A stretch of 64,000 nt of DNA from Diphasiastrum complanatum (GCA_029204225.1 CM055092.1:68662821-68726820); one strand, 5' to 3'. Positions 44,715 through 58,329 are shown, numbered from the stretch's first letter. The notes: generated by a model not told the origin, from the letters alone. A program made the numbers and translations.

Positions 44715-45905
44715 TCTCATGAATTCAAGTCATTATCTCACTTGATACACTTTATGGATGGGATCTATGGCAAATGGATATCACAAATGCATTCTTGAAT
44801 GGTGATCTTGAGGAGGAAGTGTACACGGAGCATCTCGAGAGCTACATTTCATCAACAAAGCCAAATCATGTGTGTCTACTACAAAAGATTTTGTATGGCC
44901 TTAAGCAAGCACCAAGGAGTTGGTATGCTAAGCTTAACACTTTTTTACTCTCTCAAGGCTTTGTTATGAGTGAGTATGATCATTCACTTTATTATAGGTT
45001 TGCTGGAAATGATGTTACCATCTTGCTGATCTATGTGGATGATATCATCTTGAGTGGTGGAGACAATCAAGATGTGGAGGATATCAAGAGTGCTCTTAAG
45101 AAGGAGCTTGAGGTGCATGATCTTGGTAACTTGCATTACATTTTGGAAATAGAAGTCATTAGATCTTCTCAATCTACTTTCATTTGTCAAGAGAAGTATG
45201 CTAATTCTATTCTAGAAAGATTTCATATGGTAGATGCAAAAGCTAGTGCCCTATGGAGTCTCATGTAAAGCTAACTATAAGAGGTAGTGAAAGATCCTTC
45301 AAGGACATTACTCTCTATAGAAAGCTAGTTGGTTCACTCATCTATCTAGCCATTACTAGACCAGATCTAAACTATTGTGTTGGAAGATGGAGTCAATTCA
45401 TGCAAGATACTAGTGAGGAGAATTGGAAGCTAGGAAAACGAGTTTTGAGGTACATCATTGGAACTTGAGATTTTGGCATATTGTATGAGGGATCAACATC
45501 TAATCTTTTTGGATTTTCAGATTCGGACTATGCTGGAGATATAATGGATAGGAAATCCATTAGTGCTCATTGTATTGTGATGGAGCTATATCATGGATGT
45601 CGAAGAAACAAGCCACTATCTCATTGTCATCTAGTGAGGCCGAGTACAAAGCTCTTACACATCACACAAAGGAGATGGTATGGATCAAGAGGATGATCAA
45701 GGGTCTTCACTTGCTAGGATTTTCAAAGAGCCCAATCATCTTTTGTGACAATCAATCAGCCCAAAGGTTGGCAACCAATCCTATCTTTCATGGTAGGTGC
45801 AAGCATATTGAGGTGCAATATCATTTTGTGAGGGAGCAAGTCATTGCAAAGGAGGTGGAGCTTCTCTTCATGTTCAGTATCCTAGAACAATTGAAAACAT
45901 ACCTC
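44715..45905 (+). pseudogene. Copia reverse transcriptase and RNase H
   Basis: RT begins near 44735 (LYGWDLWQMDITNAFLNGDLEEEVY) and continues with LYGLKQAPRSWYAKLN and the catalytic LLIYVDDIIL at about 45031. A stop at 45266-45268 and frame changes follow. Then come VGSLIYLAITRPDLNYCV, FSDSDYAGDIMDRKSIS, GAISWMSKKQATISLSSSE and CKHIEVQYHFVREQVI of RNase H. The 5' part of pol, gag and the LTRs are missing. It is cut at about 45905 by a second copia RNase H tail. Confidence 0.92.
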
Positions 45906-46340
45906 CATTGCAATGTCTTCGACAGAGTCAGAGTACATTGCAACCTCTCAAGCTACTAAAGAGGTAATTTGATTGAGAAATCTATTGTTTGACATTGGTC
46001 TCAGACAAAATGCTCCAACAATCATTCAGTGCAACAATCAGAGTGCTATAGCATTATCAATCAATCTTAGATTTCACTTTTGGAGCAAGCACATCAAAAT
46101 TAAGCACCACTATATTAGGAGCAGGATACTCAACAAGGAGGTGAGTCTGAAGTTTTGTAGAACCCACCAATACATGGCAGCTGATATCTTTACAAAAGGG
46201 TTAACTCATGAAGCACACAATAATTTTTGTGCTATCTTGAATTTGAAAATCAAGGCATTCAAGAATCCAAATTAAGGGGGGTGTTGGATTTCTATCCTCT
46301 CCATTCCTTGTCTCATTGCTAATTAGATCCATTCATTTGC
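45906..46340 (+). mobile_element. Second copia RNase H tail, polypurine tract and LTR start
   Basis: RNase H starts again in mid-domain (TESEYIATSQATKEVI, with one stop), then CNNQSAIALSINLRFH, MAADIFTKGLTHEAHNNFC and the pol end. A polypurine tract 'attaagggggg' and the LTR start TGTTGGATTTCTATCC at 46282 follow. The tail resembles the 17.7-kb family (24500-24740) in sequence and order, so it belongs to a relative of that element, not to the RT at 44.7 kb. The LTR breaks off near 46340 into the SULTR pseudogene. Confidence 0.85.
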
Positions 46341-48135
46341 TAACATATGCATTAACGTGAGCCTACTTTTGGTAGTGGAATTGGAGGACTTTTGTGATCG
46401 TAACTAGCTTTCTGGTGTTCTTGTTGGTAACCAAAGAGATTGTTTGTACCCACTCTTTGATTTGAGTCTATTTGTAAAAATTACATTAAAGTGAATGATT
46501 GAGCCCTCTTAAATTTTTCTCATTCGTACTGAGAAACGATTACATTAAGCTGCATGATAGTAGAAACAAATCATCATTAGAATATAGATTAAGCTATGCA
46601 AGAAATTTTAATGCTAACACAACACTTTCTTATAATATGAAGTGATCCTTGTAATTTCAATATTTGCTTCCCCGTACACAAACAATTTTTTGATAGCAAT
46701 TCTTCGAAGTTGATGTGTGGTTGCGGTTGATGCCTCTACACGTTCCAGATAAAAAAAGATTTCAAATTTTGTTCCTTTGTAGAGCCAGTGGAAGAAGAAA
46801 CTTTTTTTGGGTAATGGTTGTAAGCCCATTGTTATTGGTATTCTCTTGACGATGTTATTTGTTCAAGCAGCACATTCTTACTTGCATATCGGCATTGTAA
46901 GGTGCTTCTTTCTCATGAGATGATAGCTTACTTCAATTGATGTTTCATTTCATTAAATGTCTTTTTTTCTTTTGATCCAAGAAATAGTTGCAGGAGGAAG
47001 GAATTTGTAGCTAAGAAGAATAATAAGATCGATGTCAACAAAGAGTTTGGAATTGTGAATCTTAGTAGCTCATGTTCTCTTGCTACACAGCAACAGGTAC
47101 AAACAAGTCAAACTAGGTAGATGAAGTTTAGAATTGTTATCCTTGAAAAAATTAACAAAGAGAACTTTATTCAATATCTCATCTATGCACATGACAAAAA
47201 GACATTGATTGAAAGAAGAAAAAAGTTTGTCCCTTTTTTTCTTTTGGCTATTTCTAATAACTCATATGTAGTATTTACTACTTTAAAGCCTTGTCATTGG
47301 ATTTCTTGTTTCCCTTTGTCCTTTCTCCTTAGACCCAATCAAGAAATTTGATTATTTAAAGATCCAAACAAAAGCATTGTGTTATCAAACTAACTCGGGT
47401 GCGAGGAATATGCCCCAAAACACTCAGATGAGTGACATAATGAAGGTCTTAAATCAAGTTTCAAAAGTCAAAGACTGGAGCCTTCTACCTGTCATGAGCT
47501 AGTCAAGTAGTCACAAGTCATGAGCTAGCTCTGGATCTCAAATTAGGGCCTAGAGAGCTCCTAGGACTCATGTCAACAAGTTAAGCTAATTCTTCCAACC
47601 TACACAGTTTCCAAGACCCATGTCTAGGAGCTTGATTAATTCTGCCAAGCTTGCTAGGTTTAATTGTTAAATAAAACTAAGTCCAAAGTAGCGCGTTGTT
47701 CCAAACAACACTATGTTTTAGGACAGAGAGAGTGCACAAAATCACAGTTGAACTATAGGTGGAGTCAAGCAAATAGAAAATTACGTAGCTGACTGACACA
47801 TGAATCCAATTGCAGTCCTCAACTCCCCTTACCAACACAAAGCTAGGTGCCATGCCCAAGTATGTGTTGGTGGCCTCGAGATCAGTTGGTTCATATATGA
47901 ATGTAACATCATCCAAATTTAATAAAGTTGATTCTTGGAGATGGTTAGTGTTTTGCTAAGTAGGTCCAAGTGAAAAGACCCTCATTTCAACCTTTTCTAG
48001 TCATCGACACCAATGGGCTTGTGTCATCAATACTTCCCCCACTGCTATACTATTCGGTTGAATTGGTGACTATTATGCTTTGAGATTTATACACATGACT
48101 TGTCTTTGCATTTGTTACCTTTGGAGATTGTTTCA
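46340..48135 (+). pseudogene. Broken SULTR copy (exons 5, 6 and 8 with introns)
   Basis: This matches gene B at about 52815-54190, introns included. Exon 5 equivalent is 46376-46441 (WNWRTFVIVTSFLVFLLVTKEI). Exon 6 equivalent is about 46783-46896, with an extra T that shifts the frame. Exon 8 equivalent is about 46981-47096, with a 9-bp deletion and a 1-bp deletion. Exon 7 and its introns are gone. The acceptor before exon 8 is changed from CCAG to CCAAG. Intron 8 sequence resumes at about 48005-48135 after an insertion. It is closer to gene B than to A in exon 8 and in the introns. It is a dead tandem copy directly upstream of B, with the rest of the gene lost. Confidence 0.88.
47105..48003. 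other. Insertion of unknown type within the SULTR pseudogene
   Basis: About 900 bp that separates the exon 8 end and the intron 8 sequence of the pseudogene and is absent from gene B. No coding motif, terminal repeat or target duplication could be identified. Confidence 0.45.
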
Positions 48136-48139
48136 AGGT

Positions 48140-50133
48140 AGCTGAGATTTCTTTTTCCTAATTTATGATTGGTGAGACTAGTTACCTTTTTCTAAGTTGA
48201 CTTCTAGGCAAACTTGTGTTGGATGAATGTTAGACTTAAGATTTTTTTGGGAAAGTTGGATTTTCATGGAATCCAATTCATTCTTTTTTATTTCTTTTGA
48301 ACAAATCCACCTACAAAATTGAGATCACGACACGTTGGATTAGCACATGCACCCAAAAAAAATTTGAAATAACACATTTTTGTACAAGTATTTAAAAAGG
48401 ATCCAACCTCCCAAGTGAAATTGTGAATTTGGATGTAGTCCAATCTCAAAAAGAGACATTTTTCAATCACTTTAGTGAACAATCAAGTTCCTAGAGGAAT
48501 TTTGTCCAGTACTGGCTAGTTAGTTGCTCTTATTGACATATCTTCGAGGGTGTACATTGCATCTTAGCTCACATCATTTCATGCTAATAATTATAGGAGA
48601 TTATGTTACTCAATACCATTACTAGATGATGATTTTGCCTGCAGCGTGGTGTTTTTGGCATTAATTTTACTATTCTTTATTATGTTCTCCATTTATGTAC
48701 TTGTCGTTTAGTTTTGGAGTTGGTTGATTTTGTTGATCATAGTTAGCAAGGAAACTTCTATGTGGTGTCATACATCACTTCTTAATTTTGTATATGTGAA
48801 AGATTGTTGGGTCTTGCTATTGACCTATGTCCCAGATTTCCACTTCCAAATGTTTGGTTATTCACTTACAAGTGACAAATTTTCCTTCATAGACAATTGT
48901 AGGCAGATTCACTTATTTGTCTTTTATGTGCCAATTTTTTACTAATATTTTGTCTATTATGAGCCATTGGCATCAAGTAAAGAACAAACGACACATTCCT
49001 CAACTAAGAAAAGTTATTAAACATAATGGTGGTTGTCGATGGCTCAAGTAGATTTCCATAATATATAGAATTTCTAGCGATTATTTTACCCATTTAGCAA
49101 ATGTCTAGAAATTCCCAAATGTGGCCTTCACGTAGGTTGCTCAATCAAAGGCAAAACATTTTCATCCATTAAAATAGTCATATCCAAAGTATAGGAGGGG
49201 TCTAAACTTAATAAAAGAATCAAACAATATTATTAAATATTTGCGAGTCCCGAAAGTAGTTTTGAATCATCTAAATAGAGAAGTATGGAACGGTGTCTCC
49301 ATAACACTCCCACTCTAAAACACATTGCCCTATCCCACACCTCCAAAAAAAAAAATCCCACTTTCTACTATTGTCATGCTTTCCAAGCAACTACAACTTT
49401 GTTGAATCTCCACACAAAGGTACAAAACCCTTCCAACTAGGAAGGAGTTGTAGGATTGATTTGATGATGCAATAGGCTGTTGTGTTGGTAGCCTTCTCCT
49501 GTTTAGACTAAAAATGTTCTCATTGATCATTTTCAATAGTCCAAATTTATAGATTTCAACAATGTTACTAAGAATAAAATAACATTTTTTATGACACACA
49601 AATAAAGCATATGCTTCTTTCAGATAGAGGTGACTCCGACAATCTTCAAATTAAAGCTTTGATACCAATGCTACAAACTTGGCTTGGCTTCTCAAATTCA
49701 TCTCTCCGACACTAATAGGTGAAAGAATTCCCATTTCTTCCAACCATAGACCTCTATAAGAGTCGCCCCCACTCCTTGACATTGCACAATAACTCACTTA
49801 GTCACCCCCAACAACTTGTCCACCAGCCTTTTGTTGCACCCCATTCAACTCTAACACTAAGAACTAGACCCACAACAATAATTTTTAAATCCCATATCTT
49901 TGACAAGATGTTAGTTGGTCTCACCATTTCATCACTATTTGCAATGCACCCCATCCTTCTTGGGCTGATGCACAACTACAACTAGTAGCCATCATCATTC
50001 CTTATGATCATAAAATGGCACTTTGGCAATTGCTAAAGTAAAAGTTGTGTGAGCAAATTGGGAGTATATCAACACCCAACTATACTCGGTTTCTCATTTT
50101 ATCTGTTAGTGAGGGAGAGGGAGAAGCTATAAT
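48140..50133. other. Upstream region of gene B
   Basis: AT-rich. At 49656-49668 the plus strand reads GCTTTGATACCAA, the complement of a copia primer site TTGGTATCAAAGC, so a minus-oriented LTR remnant probably lies just downstream of it. Frames at 49330-49599 and 49719-49985 are not recognised. A weak TATA candidate, AGTATATCAA at about 50062-50071, lies about 65 bp upstream of the gene B ATG. The gene B promoter should be in the last few hundred bases. Confidence 0.4.
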
Positions 50134-53100
50134 ATGGGAGACGATGTAGAGGCATTCCCCATCCCACACATTGATTATGAATCCTCGGAGGAGATTATTG
50201 AATCCAATTCACTTTATGAGGAGCAGAAAGGATCGATTGAAGTGGCACCGCCTCCACCCAAAAGGCTAATACACCGGTTGCTGTATAACACGAAGGAGAT
50301 GCTATGCCCAGATGATCCATTTCGCCAGTTCAAAAACCAAACCACACGCAAAAAGTGCTACTTAGGCCTCAAACATTTCATGCCGATCCTGGACTGGGCA
50401 CCGCACTATACTCTCAGCTATTTCAAATCAGATTTGATTTCTGGGATGACTATAGCAAGTCTTGCAATTCCTCAGGTGTACATTAGGAACTTGCATGAGT
50501 GTTTTGATTGTCACGTTGCTTTGGCATTCCTGCAGTATGATAATTTGAAGCTCTCATGTGATGTTATATTGAAGATGCTACTATATAATTTAAGATATGT
50601 CAGCTTACATCTGCGCGTCAACTTTCCGGGCTGTTGTACCGTGTAGGGAATTGCATTTGCAAGGCTCGCAAGGTTACCACCTATCGTTGGACTATGTAAG
50701 CATGTCCTTATTTTTGTGGTGGAGTTCTTCTTATGAAAAATTGGATCGCTGTAGTGAAGAAACTTAGGAGACTAGATTTAGATTTTGTTATGTTGTGCTT
50801 ATACATAGACAGCAGTAAACAGAGTCGGGTAGTTGGAAGTTTGAACTGCATTTAAAAGGAATAAACGTCTGTTCCTAGTTTGTGGAATGAATTGGCAGCT
50901 GAATAATGTTAGTCATCGTAAGCATGATTGTTGGCATCGCAAATTATACATTTGCTTACCTTACTAACATCTTACAACATCCTAATGTAGCTCTTCTCGA
51001 TAACTGCTACATAATGCACTTGATATGCTATTTGGCCATTCATTTGCTAGTCCCAGCGTAGTTTAGTTTCCGTAGAGACTGTCTTTCATCTTATACATTT
51101 TGTTTATGCAGAAAAACCCTGCAATGCTTTACGTGCTATTTTAATGGATATTTAGATTGCATAATATATAGTAGCTAGCAATTGACAAGTTTTTATTGTC
51201 ACTAATTCAATAAACTTGACAGACACCAGCTTTTTGCCCCCACTGCTCTATGGTATTTTTGGGAGCTCCAGGGACATCGCACTCGGCCCTGGATCAATAT
51301 TGTCCATTCTATTAGGATCTCTACTTCGTGAAGAAGTCAATCCTGCTGAATCCCCTGAAACCTACCTGCGACTTGCCTTTACCGCTACCTTCTTTGCTGG
51401 TTTATTCGAAGCACTTCTCGGGGCATTGAGGTATTTCGCAAACATACAATCTATGAGATTCGAGTCTTATTTTAAGGTTGAATAAACCCCACGAAAAGTC
51501 TGTTAGAGATTGTTGCTCAGATCTTGACATCTGTAGGATTCTATCTGATGATATCATCCTTTTAAAGTTGCGGTTGCTGTAAGAAAGGTCAGAAAACAAG
51601 TATTCAGCCTCGGTTATCTCATTTTTTTGTACTTTGCAGGCTAATCAGCAACTAATGAAAATTTCATTTATCGAACTTTTCTTTTAGCCAATCTCACATT
51701 CCAGCCCAAATGAATTTAAACAAAAAAAAGTTCATGTTACCAAATGATTGTGCCAGGTGCAATGGCATGAGAGATAGTATGCTTTTCTTTGTGGCCAAAG
51801 AAAGCGAAAAGACAATGTAGTCTGTTCATTGGATTACCTGGACTCACTTCACCTTGCAAGATAATTCTCTTCGAGGATGCCTGAGTTTCAACTTACAAAA
51901 GCATGAAACAAGTACACGTAGAGTGGTTTTGAAGCTCTTGAAACTTTGCTAGATAGACTGATATCATCGTCTTTCATATGCATGTGTTAAACTACTGAAA
52001 CTTCTTAGTCAAGCAACAAGAAAGAATTTTAATAATGTGCAGTCGTCTTACCTGAGTTGCATATACAAAGTACATTATTTGTCCAAATAGTTAGACACGT
52101 AAATTTGGGGGTGTGTCAACTGAACGCAGTTAGACTTTGGGGTTGTTGGCATACCCTGATTAAAATTGGTTAAATCATTGCCACCTATTAGACAAGACGA
52201 TCTGTCCACAAATCATTAGAACCTATGATCAATGGTCCAAGACTATCAATTCATAAGACTGTGCATTGTAAGTCCCTCAAAGAGAGACAGTTTCAAAGAA
52301 GGCCTCTTCTTGGAGCATCCCATCACGGCTTGGGACTTTAACATCACAAATACAGTGTATTAAGATGGATACTTTATGAATATAGTAGATAGTGTGTGAT
52401 GCAGCCAGTAGTAACATGATATTATGGATTTTTTGCTTTTACAGGTTTGGCTTCATCATTGACTTCTTGTCTCGAGCAGCGATAATCGGATTCATCTCAG
52501 GAGTAGCTATTGTGGTTTCCCTTCAGCAGCTACAAGGAATTCTAGGAATCACCAATTTTACTGAGAAAGCAGATATTGTTTCAGTAATGGGTTCTGTATG
52601 GCCACATCCTAACATGGTATATATTTGAGCTGCATTTGAGTAAAATATGGAACAGTCATGCCTGGATTTCAACAGTGAAATATGCTACATACTTAAGAGC
52701 ATATAGAAGAAATGATAAGACATCCATCTGGCAATCACTCTGCTATTCAAGCCATTTCGTAGAACCTTCCTATAGTACCTTATCTTAAGTGCATTTCTCT
52801 CTGATTCACTGTCCACACATGCATTAATGTGAACTTGTTTTTGGCAGTGGAACTGGAGGACTGCTGTGGTTGCAGCAAGCTTTTTGGTGTTCCTGTTGGC
52901 GGCCAAAGAGATTGTTTGTACCCCTTCTCTAATTTGAGTGTATTTGTAGAAATTACATTAAAGGGAATGACTGATCCCTCTCAAAATTTCTCATTTGTAC
53001 TGAGGAACAGTTCAGCTATTGTAGATGATCTTTACATTAAGTTGCATGATAGGGAAAACAGACCCCATCATTGGAACATAGAAAGCTTAAGTTTTGCAGG

Positions 53101-56100
53101 AAATGTTAATGTTAACACATCAATTTCTTCTAATATGAAGTCATCCTTGTGATTTCAATATTTGCTTCCCCTTGTACGAACGGTTTTCCTGTAGCAATTC
53201 TTCTGGGTTGTTGTGTGGTTGCAGTAGATGCCTCTACAAGTCCCAAATTTGAAATTTTTGATAGTTGCTCAAAATTTGTTCCTTTGTAGAGCAAGCGGAA
53301 CAAGAATCTCTTTTGGGTGACGGCTGTAGCCCCACTGTTGTCGGTTTTCTTGACGACAGTATTTGTTGAGGCAACCCATGCTTACTTGCATATTGGCACC
53401 GTAAGCTACTTGTGTCTCATGTGATTATAGCTTTACTTCGATTGATTCTTTATTAAAAATTGTCTAGACGTACCATCTTTTTAATGGGATGTTGATTAGA
53501 ATGGGTTTGCATAATCAAGTGCAACAACAGGACATCTGTTTGAGACCTACTAGCTTTTTTGTTCTTGTCATATTCACAGTACCTAAGCAAGTATGATGCC
53601 TACAGGTTGGTACACTCACAAAGGGGCTTAACCCCATTTCGGTGACAGACATCTATTTGCATGGTCCTTATGCCTTGAAGGCTATGAAGATTGGATTGAT
53701 AACCGCAATGATAAATGTGATGGTGAGACTCTTACTTCCCTGACCATGAGCTAATGTTACCTTTTAGAGAAGATGTGTATTTGAGCTAGGTTGGTTCCAG
53801 TGGTAGAATTTATTAATATACATAAGCTCTTGATAAACTTTGCAACTATTTGCAACTCCTTATTAATGGCTGATCGTGCTCCTTAAATCTTAGCATCCCA
53901 ATCTGCATGACATTTATTAAGTGCCTTTTTTGCTTTTGATCCAGGAAACAGTTGCAGTTGGCAGAACATTTGCAGCTAAGAAGGATAATAAGATCGATGT
54001 CAACAAAGAGTTAATTGCCCTTGGAATTGTGAATCTTAGTAGCTCATGTTTCTCTTGCTACATAGCAACAGGTACAAACCAAAGGGCTTGCATTGTCGAT
54101 GCTTCCCCCATTGCTATGGTATTTGGTTGATCTAGTGACCACTATGCTTTGATATTTATATGCATGACTTGTCTTTGCCTTTGTTACCTTGGGGGACGGT
54201 TTTGGAGTTGGCTCAAAGAGTTTGCAAATCTTAGATCATATACTTTCCAATATGCCCTATGTAGTACAATGAATGCAACTTATGTACAAACTGATCATGG
54301 TTACATTGCAGGTGCCCTTTCACGATCAGCTGTAAATGTGAATGCAGGGTGCAAAACTGCTCTTTCAAATGTTGTAATGGCAACCCTGATTATGATCATA
54401 CTGCTAGCTCTCACACCTCTATTTCATTATACTCCTGACGTGATCTTATCAACAATTGTTTTTGTGGCCGTCATTGGGCTGATTGATTTGGAAGGAGCAT
54501 ATTTTACCTGGACGGTTGACAAACTTGACTTTCTTGTTTGCTTGGGTGCCTTCATTGGCGTGATTTTCCTCTCTATCAATACAGGTCTCCTTATTGCGGT
54601 AATGACTAGTCTCCTCCCCTTAATTTTTCATGACGTTGATCTAGCTTTTTCAATTATTGATGTATTTGTTGATATTATGCGAATGTAATATTTTCGTGAT
54701 GCTGTATATATTTTGTTTTAGACAAAGTTTTGCCTTCCTTTAGTGGAATTACAATTTCATCAATCTCGCCAGACTCTGACAATTTCATTGTTTGACAAGT
54801 AATAAGAGAAACTTGGCCCGAGCAAACATTAACCTGATTAAAAGAAGGAAACAAGTAGAATTTATTACTACCACTTAAAAGTTCCACAATGTTATAGAAA
54901 GGTTCACATTGGGAGCTCAGAAACATGTAGCAACAAGTGGGTTTTATGTAAGTTGTTCTCTGTAAGCTTCAATTCTGATTTTGATGATACACATCTCTTG
55001 CCAATTGGCCACTTTAATGCAGGATCTAGTCAAGCCAGAAAGATGTACATTACTGGTAGGTTTTTTGCAATCAGGCCTGGAGGCTGTTGAGAGACATTGT
55101 GAGGGCTCCAGCCTCCTGTGTTTACTGGACTGCCATAACTAACCTTTGATCGATCCTTTCCTATCCATGGTTTAGATCAAAAATAGGTTAGTTTCATAGA
55201 TTTACTATGTAGAAAGGATTGCTGCATTTGCGTTACCCATAATACTGGCATAAATTATGCAAGCTGTGGACCATCGAGAAAAGGTTCATACTAGAGAGAG
55301 AGAGAGAGATGATAAGCCTAAATTCACAAGTAACACGAGTTTTGCTGATCAACAACAGGTCTGCATCTCAGTTGGAAAGATATTACTGCAGATTACCAGG
55401 CCACACATAGCACTTTTGGGGTTGATTCCAAACACCAATATTTATCAAGATATTGAGCACTATACAATCGCTACTCAGATCCCTGGAATTCTTATTATCC
55501 GTGTTGATTCTCCAATATGCTTTACCAATGGGAACTACATCAAAGAAAGGTAGGAGAGACCATTAAAGGAGGAACATTAATAAAACAAGCTTTTGAGAAT
55601 ACATCTAGATATATACTATAAGCTTAGTCCAGAAAAAGGACTTGCTCGATTTCAATGTCTATGAAGATACTTCAGAATTCATGCATGAGGAACTTTTTGT
55701 GCTTGAGATGTGACATCTTGTAGGCTAACAAACTTGCAGGATATTAAGATGGGTGGATGAAAATGTGGATAATGCAAGGCACTGTAAAGGGTTGATCCTG
55801 CAGTATGTAATCATGGACTTAACCTGTAAGTGCAATGTTTTGCATATTTAGGCCATCAGAGCTATAACTTCCGATTCATGGAATGGAGCAATAGGTCAGA
55901 TCTCACTTAGGGTGGTTCTTTCTAGAGGCTAACTAGTTCATTTGAACATGTTCCCAGCGGTCATGAGTGTTGATACAACAGGAATATATGAGCTTACAGA
56001 TGCTTTGATGATCCTCGAAAGGAGAAAATTTCAGGTTTTGTACTTCCGTCACATTTCATGATACTCAATTATAGATGCATTTAGACACTCAATTGCTCAT

Positions 56101-56616
56101 AGTTCTTCTATTAAGAATTCTAATGTTTATTATCTGAAGTCATCCAGTTCATTCACTTGTTTTATATTTGATATCTTGAAAATGAGATTGTTTCCACAAG
56201 TATCACAGTGTCAGATGAAAACAGAAACATTTGAACCTACAAGCATGATTCTGATCCGATGTGTCATTCCATCACATAGTTCACTAAGTTGTTGATGGTT
56301 TTGATAGCTTTTAGTGTTTCACCATCCATTATTTGTACCTTGCTATGTATACAATTTTAGGACAAAAAGTACCTTTTGTTTCTCAGAAAGTTGTGTGACT
56401 GAAGTTTCCACGAATTATATAGCCTACAAACTTTGCTGAAAATTTTGGTTTTCGCAGCTTGTCCTAGCTGGCCCAGGGATCGATGCTCTTGAGAAGCTCA
56501 ACAAGTCAAACTTTGTCCAGATGTTGGGACAAAAATGGTTTTTTTCAACAATTTCTGAGGCTGTGGATTACTGCTCTTCGCTTATAAAAGCTCAAAAGAG
56601 ATCAATTGTTGATTGA
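50134..56616 (+). CDS. SULTR: Plant sulfate transporter (SULTR, SLC26/SulP), gene B, 13 exons, 663 aa
   Basis: A membrane sulfate/anion transporter. Coding exons are 50134-50475, 50647-50695, 51223-51430, 52445-52616, 52848-52913, 53290-53400, 53606-53722, 53945-54071, 54312-54598, 55359-55549, 55740-55825, 55958-56034 and 56458-56616. All introns are GT-AG with branch-typical T-rich 3' ends. The spliced frame is 664 codons including the stop, a normal length for plant SULTR proteins. Signatures: PDDPFRQFK and KSDLISGMTIASLAIPQ (exon 1), PPIVGLY, GSSRDIALGPGSI, LQQLQGILGI, GRTFAAKKDNKIDVNKE, SRSAVNVNAGCKTA, ALTPLFHYTPDVIL, and a STAS domain at about residues 515-650 with DLTSVMSVDTTGI. The start is the first ATG of the frame (MGDDVEAF). 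Its introns are short (0.13-1.0 kb) and free of recognisable transposons, unlike gene A. Features resemble plant SULTR group 3; transport specificity is inferred from the family. Confidence 0.96.
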
Positions 56617-58300
56617 AGGCAGTTGCACGATCCAAAACATTTCTGCTCACCACCAATCAACATGTCAGTGCCAAAAACTTCTGTGACATGAACTTAGGTG
56701 ACCTACTGGGAAACGCCAAAAGCTTATGATGATGTATCTATTGTCCAGCTCTTGGGAATATTGCTCCTAAATTCTGTAAAAATAAGAGTATTGGGTAGGA
56801 ATCTTGCTCCTAATTTCAATATTAAAAAAAAAGTTTGAATGTTTAAGGCTTCCAAATGTGAAAAATGATTGATTTCAGTTATAAATTCCAAATTTATCTT
56901 CTTCTGATGTTTTACCACTACCATTGAAGCATGCCAGATTTTTTAAGAGGTTGGCTTTGAAATATGTTACAAGTTCTAGCATTGGGATGATTGAGGTAGG
57001 TGATTAATCAATTAAGATGCAAAAAGAAAGCAAGTGGTGCAAGATGGCCTGGTACACCATAGTTGAAATAAAAGTGTGACAAGGACATGAGGAACATAAT
57101 TAATCTAAGTGAATCATGGGATCAGTCAAGCCATGAGGGGAATGGTTATGGTGGTTATGGTGCAAGGTAATCAACCATAGTCGTGAATACGAATAGCTAA
57201 CGCACGGTAACGTTTGTATCATCACGAAGATGAGAACTCTAGCATTTCCAAGGACCAAAAGAATCCTTAGAACAAGGAAAACAACCCTTGATGAAAGTAG
57301 AGTCATCGGAAAAGCTATACCAAAATTAGTTGCAACTACTCGCATTCAAAAGAAAAATCATCGAATTCATGCATTTAGATCTTGATATACACAAGGTGAT
57401 CAATACATCACGAAAAACTTCGCCTTGTGTAGGGCATTCAAATTGTTAAAAATCAAGAAAACGCAAAGACTGTATTTCAAGAAACTCAATTTTAATGCTC
57501 AAACTCACCTAGGAGTGACACCTTGACATTTAGCAAATCGCAATAGCTTACGACTATCATGGCAAAGTAAAAAAAAAAAAAAAGGATGCTTAGGGGTTGT
57601 ATGAATTTCTTGGCAAGATCAAACATTGAAAAGAATAGCAAAAACAACAGTTTTTTTATTGTATCAAGGCACATTGTCCAAAAAAAATCACTAATAAGAT
57701 ATAGCCCCATTCTTTTGTTGCTTAGGAACTATTGGTGAACTTGAATAGGGGTTGGACCAAAAAGATATTTGGAAGAGATCCATGGGTGATAATAGAAGGG
57801 TGTATTGCATGATCTATAACCAAAAAAAGAAGTGCACACACTACTAAGAGTGGTGGAGATGACTGCCATAGCACATTCCATGCAAAAGAATGCCCATTAC
57901 ATTTGAATACATGAGATACTAGCATAAAAGAACTCTAGAGAAACTACTAAACATGAAAAATTAAATATCCAAGGTATTGTATGGTCTTTTGATAGATTTG
58001 TGTGGATAGTGAGCCCACTTTTTGTCATTTTTATTTTCATAATCTATTTCAAGATGGCTTTTTGGCCCTTTTGCAAGTGAAAAAACTATTTTACCTACAT
58101 AGAAAGCCTAATTCGAACCCTTTGAAATGGAACTAAGAGCACAAGTAATGAGAAACAAAGATTATTGGAGGGAGAGACAAGTTTGAAGCAAGATACAAGC
58201 AAATTAAGCCTCTCTATCCATCCTCTTCCAAATTTGAAATACTAATCACTAACATTTTGCAAGATACTCTCCAATTCCTTGGCTACATCCCTTGCCACCA
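56617..58300. other. 3' flank of gene B
   Basis: Contains the presumed 3' untranslated region of gene B. AATAAG at about 56783-56788 is a possible polyadenylation signal. Poly-A runs lie at about 56823-56832 and 57569-57582. Minus-strand frames at 57100-57345, 57492-57710 and 57722-57925 are short and unrecognised. Confidence 0.35.
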
Positions 58301-58313
58301 TTCGGCACATTCA

Positions 58314-58326
58314 GCTCTGATGCCAA
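58314..58326 (-). other. Primer-site-like motif (TTGGCATCAGAGC)
   Basis: The complement on the minus strand resembles the initiator-Met primer site of copia elements with one change. This suggests an old minus-oriented LTR element whose LTR would lie to the right. No LTR pair was found, so it may also be chance. Confidence 0.3.
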
Positions 58327-58329
58327 TGT

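Noticed and set aside
30544-50133. Shared bidirectional promoter of the two SULTR genes
   Set aside because: The starts are 19.6 kb apart and separated by many transposon remnants.
52829-53152. ORF of 107 codons covering exon 5 of gene B
   Set aside because: It is in the wrong frame for the transporter and runs into intron 5.
54149-54311. N-terminal part of a continuous ORF before exon 9 of gene B
   Set aside because: It is read-through of intron 8. Homology to gene A and the CAG acceptor place the exon start at 54312.
57100-57925. Three short minus-strand ORFs downstream of gene B
   Set aside because: Hydrophobic chance frames without homology, context or start signals.
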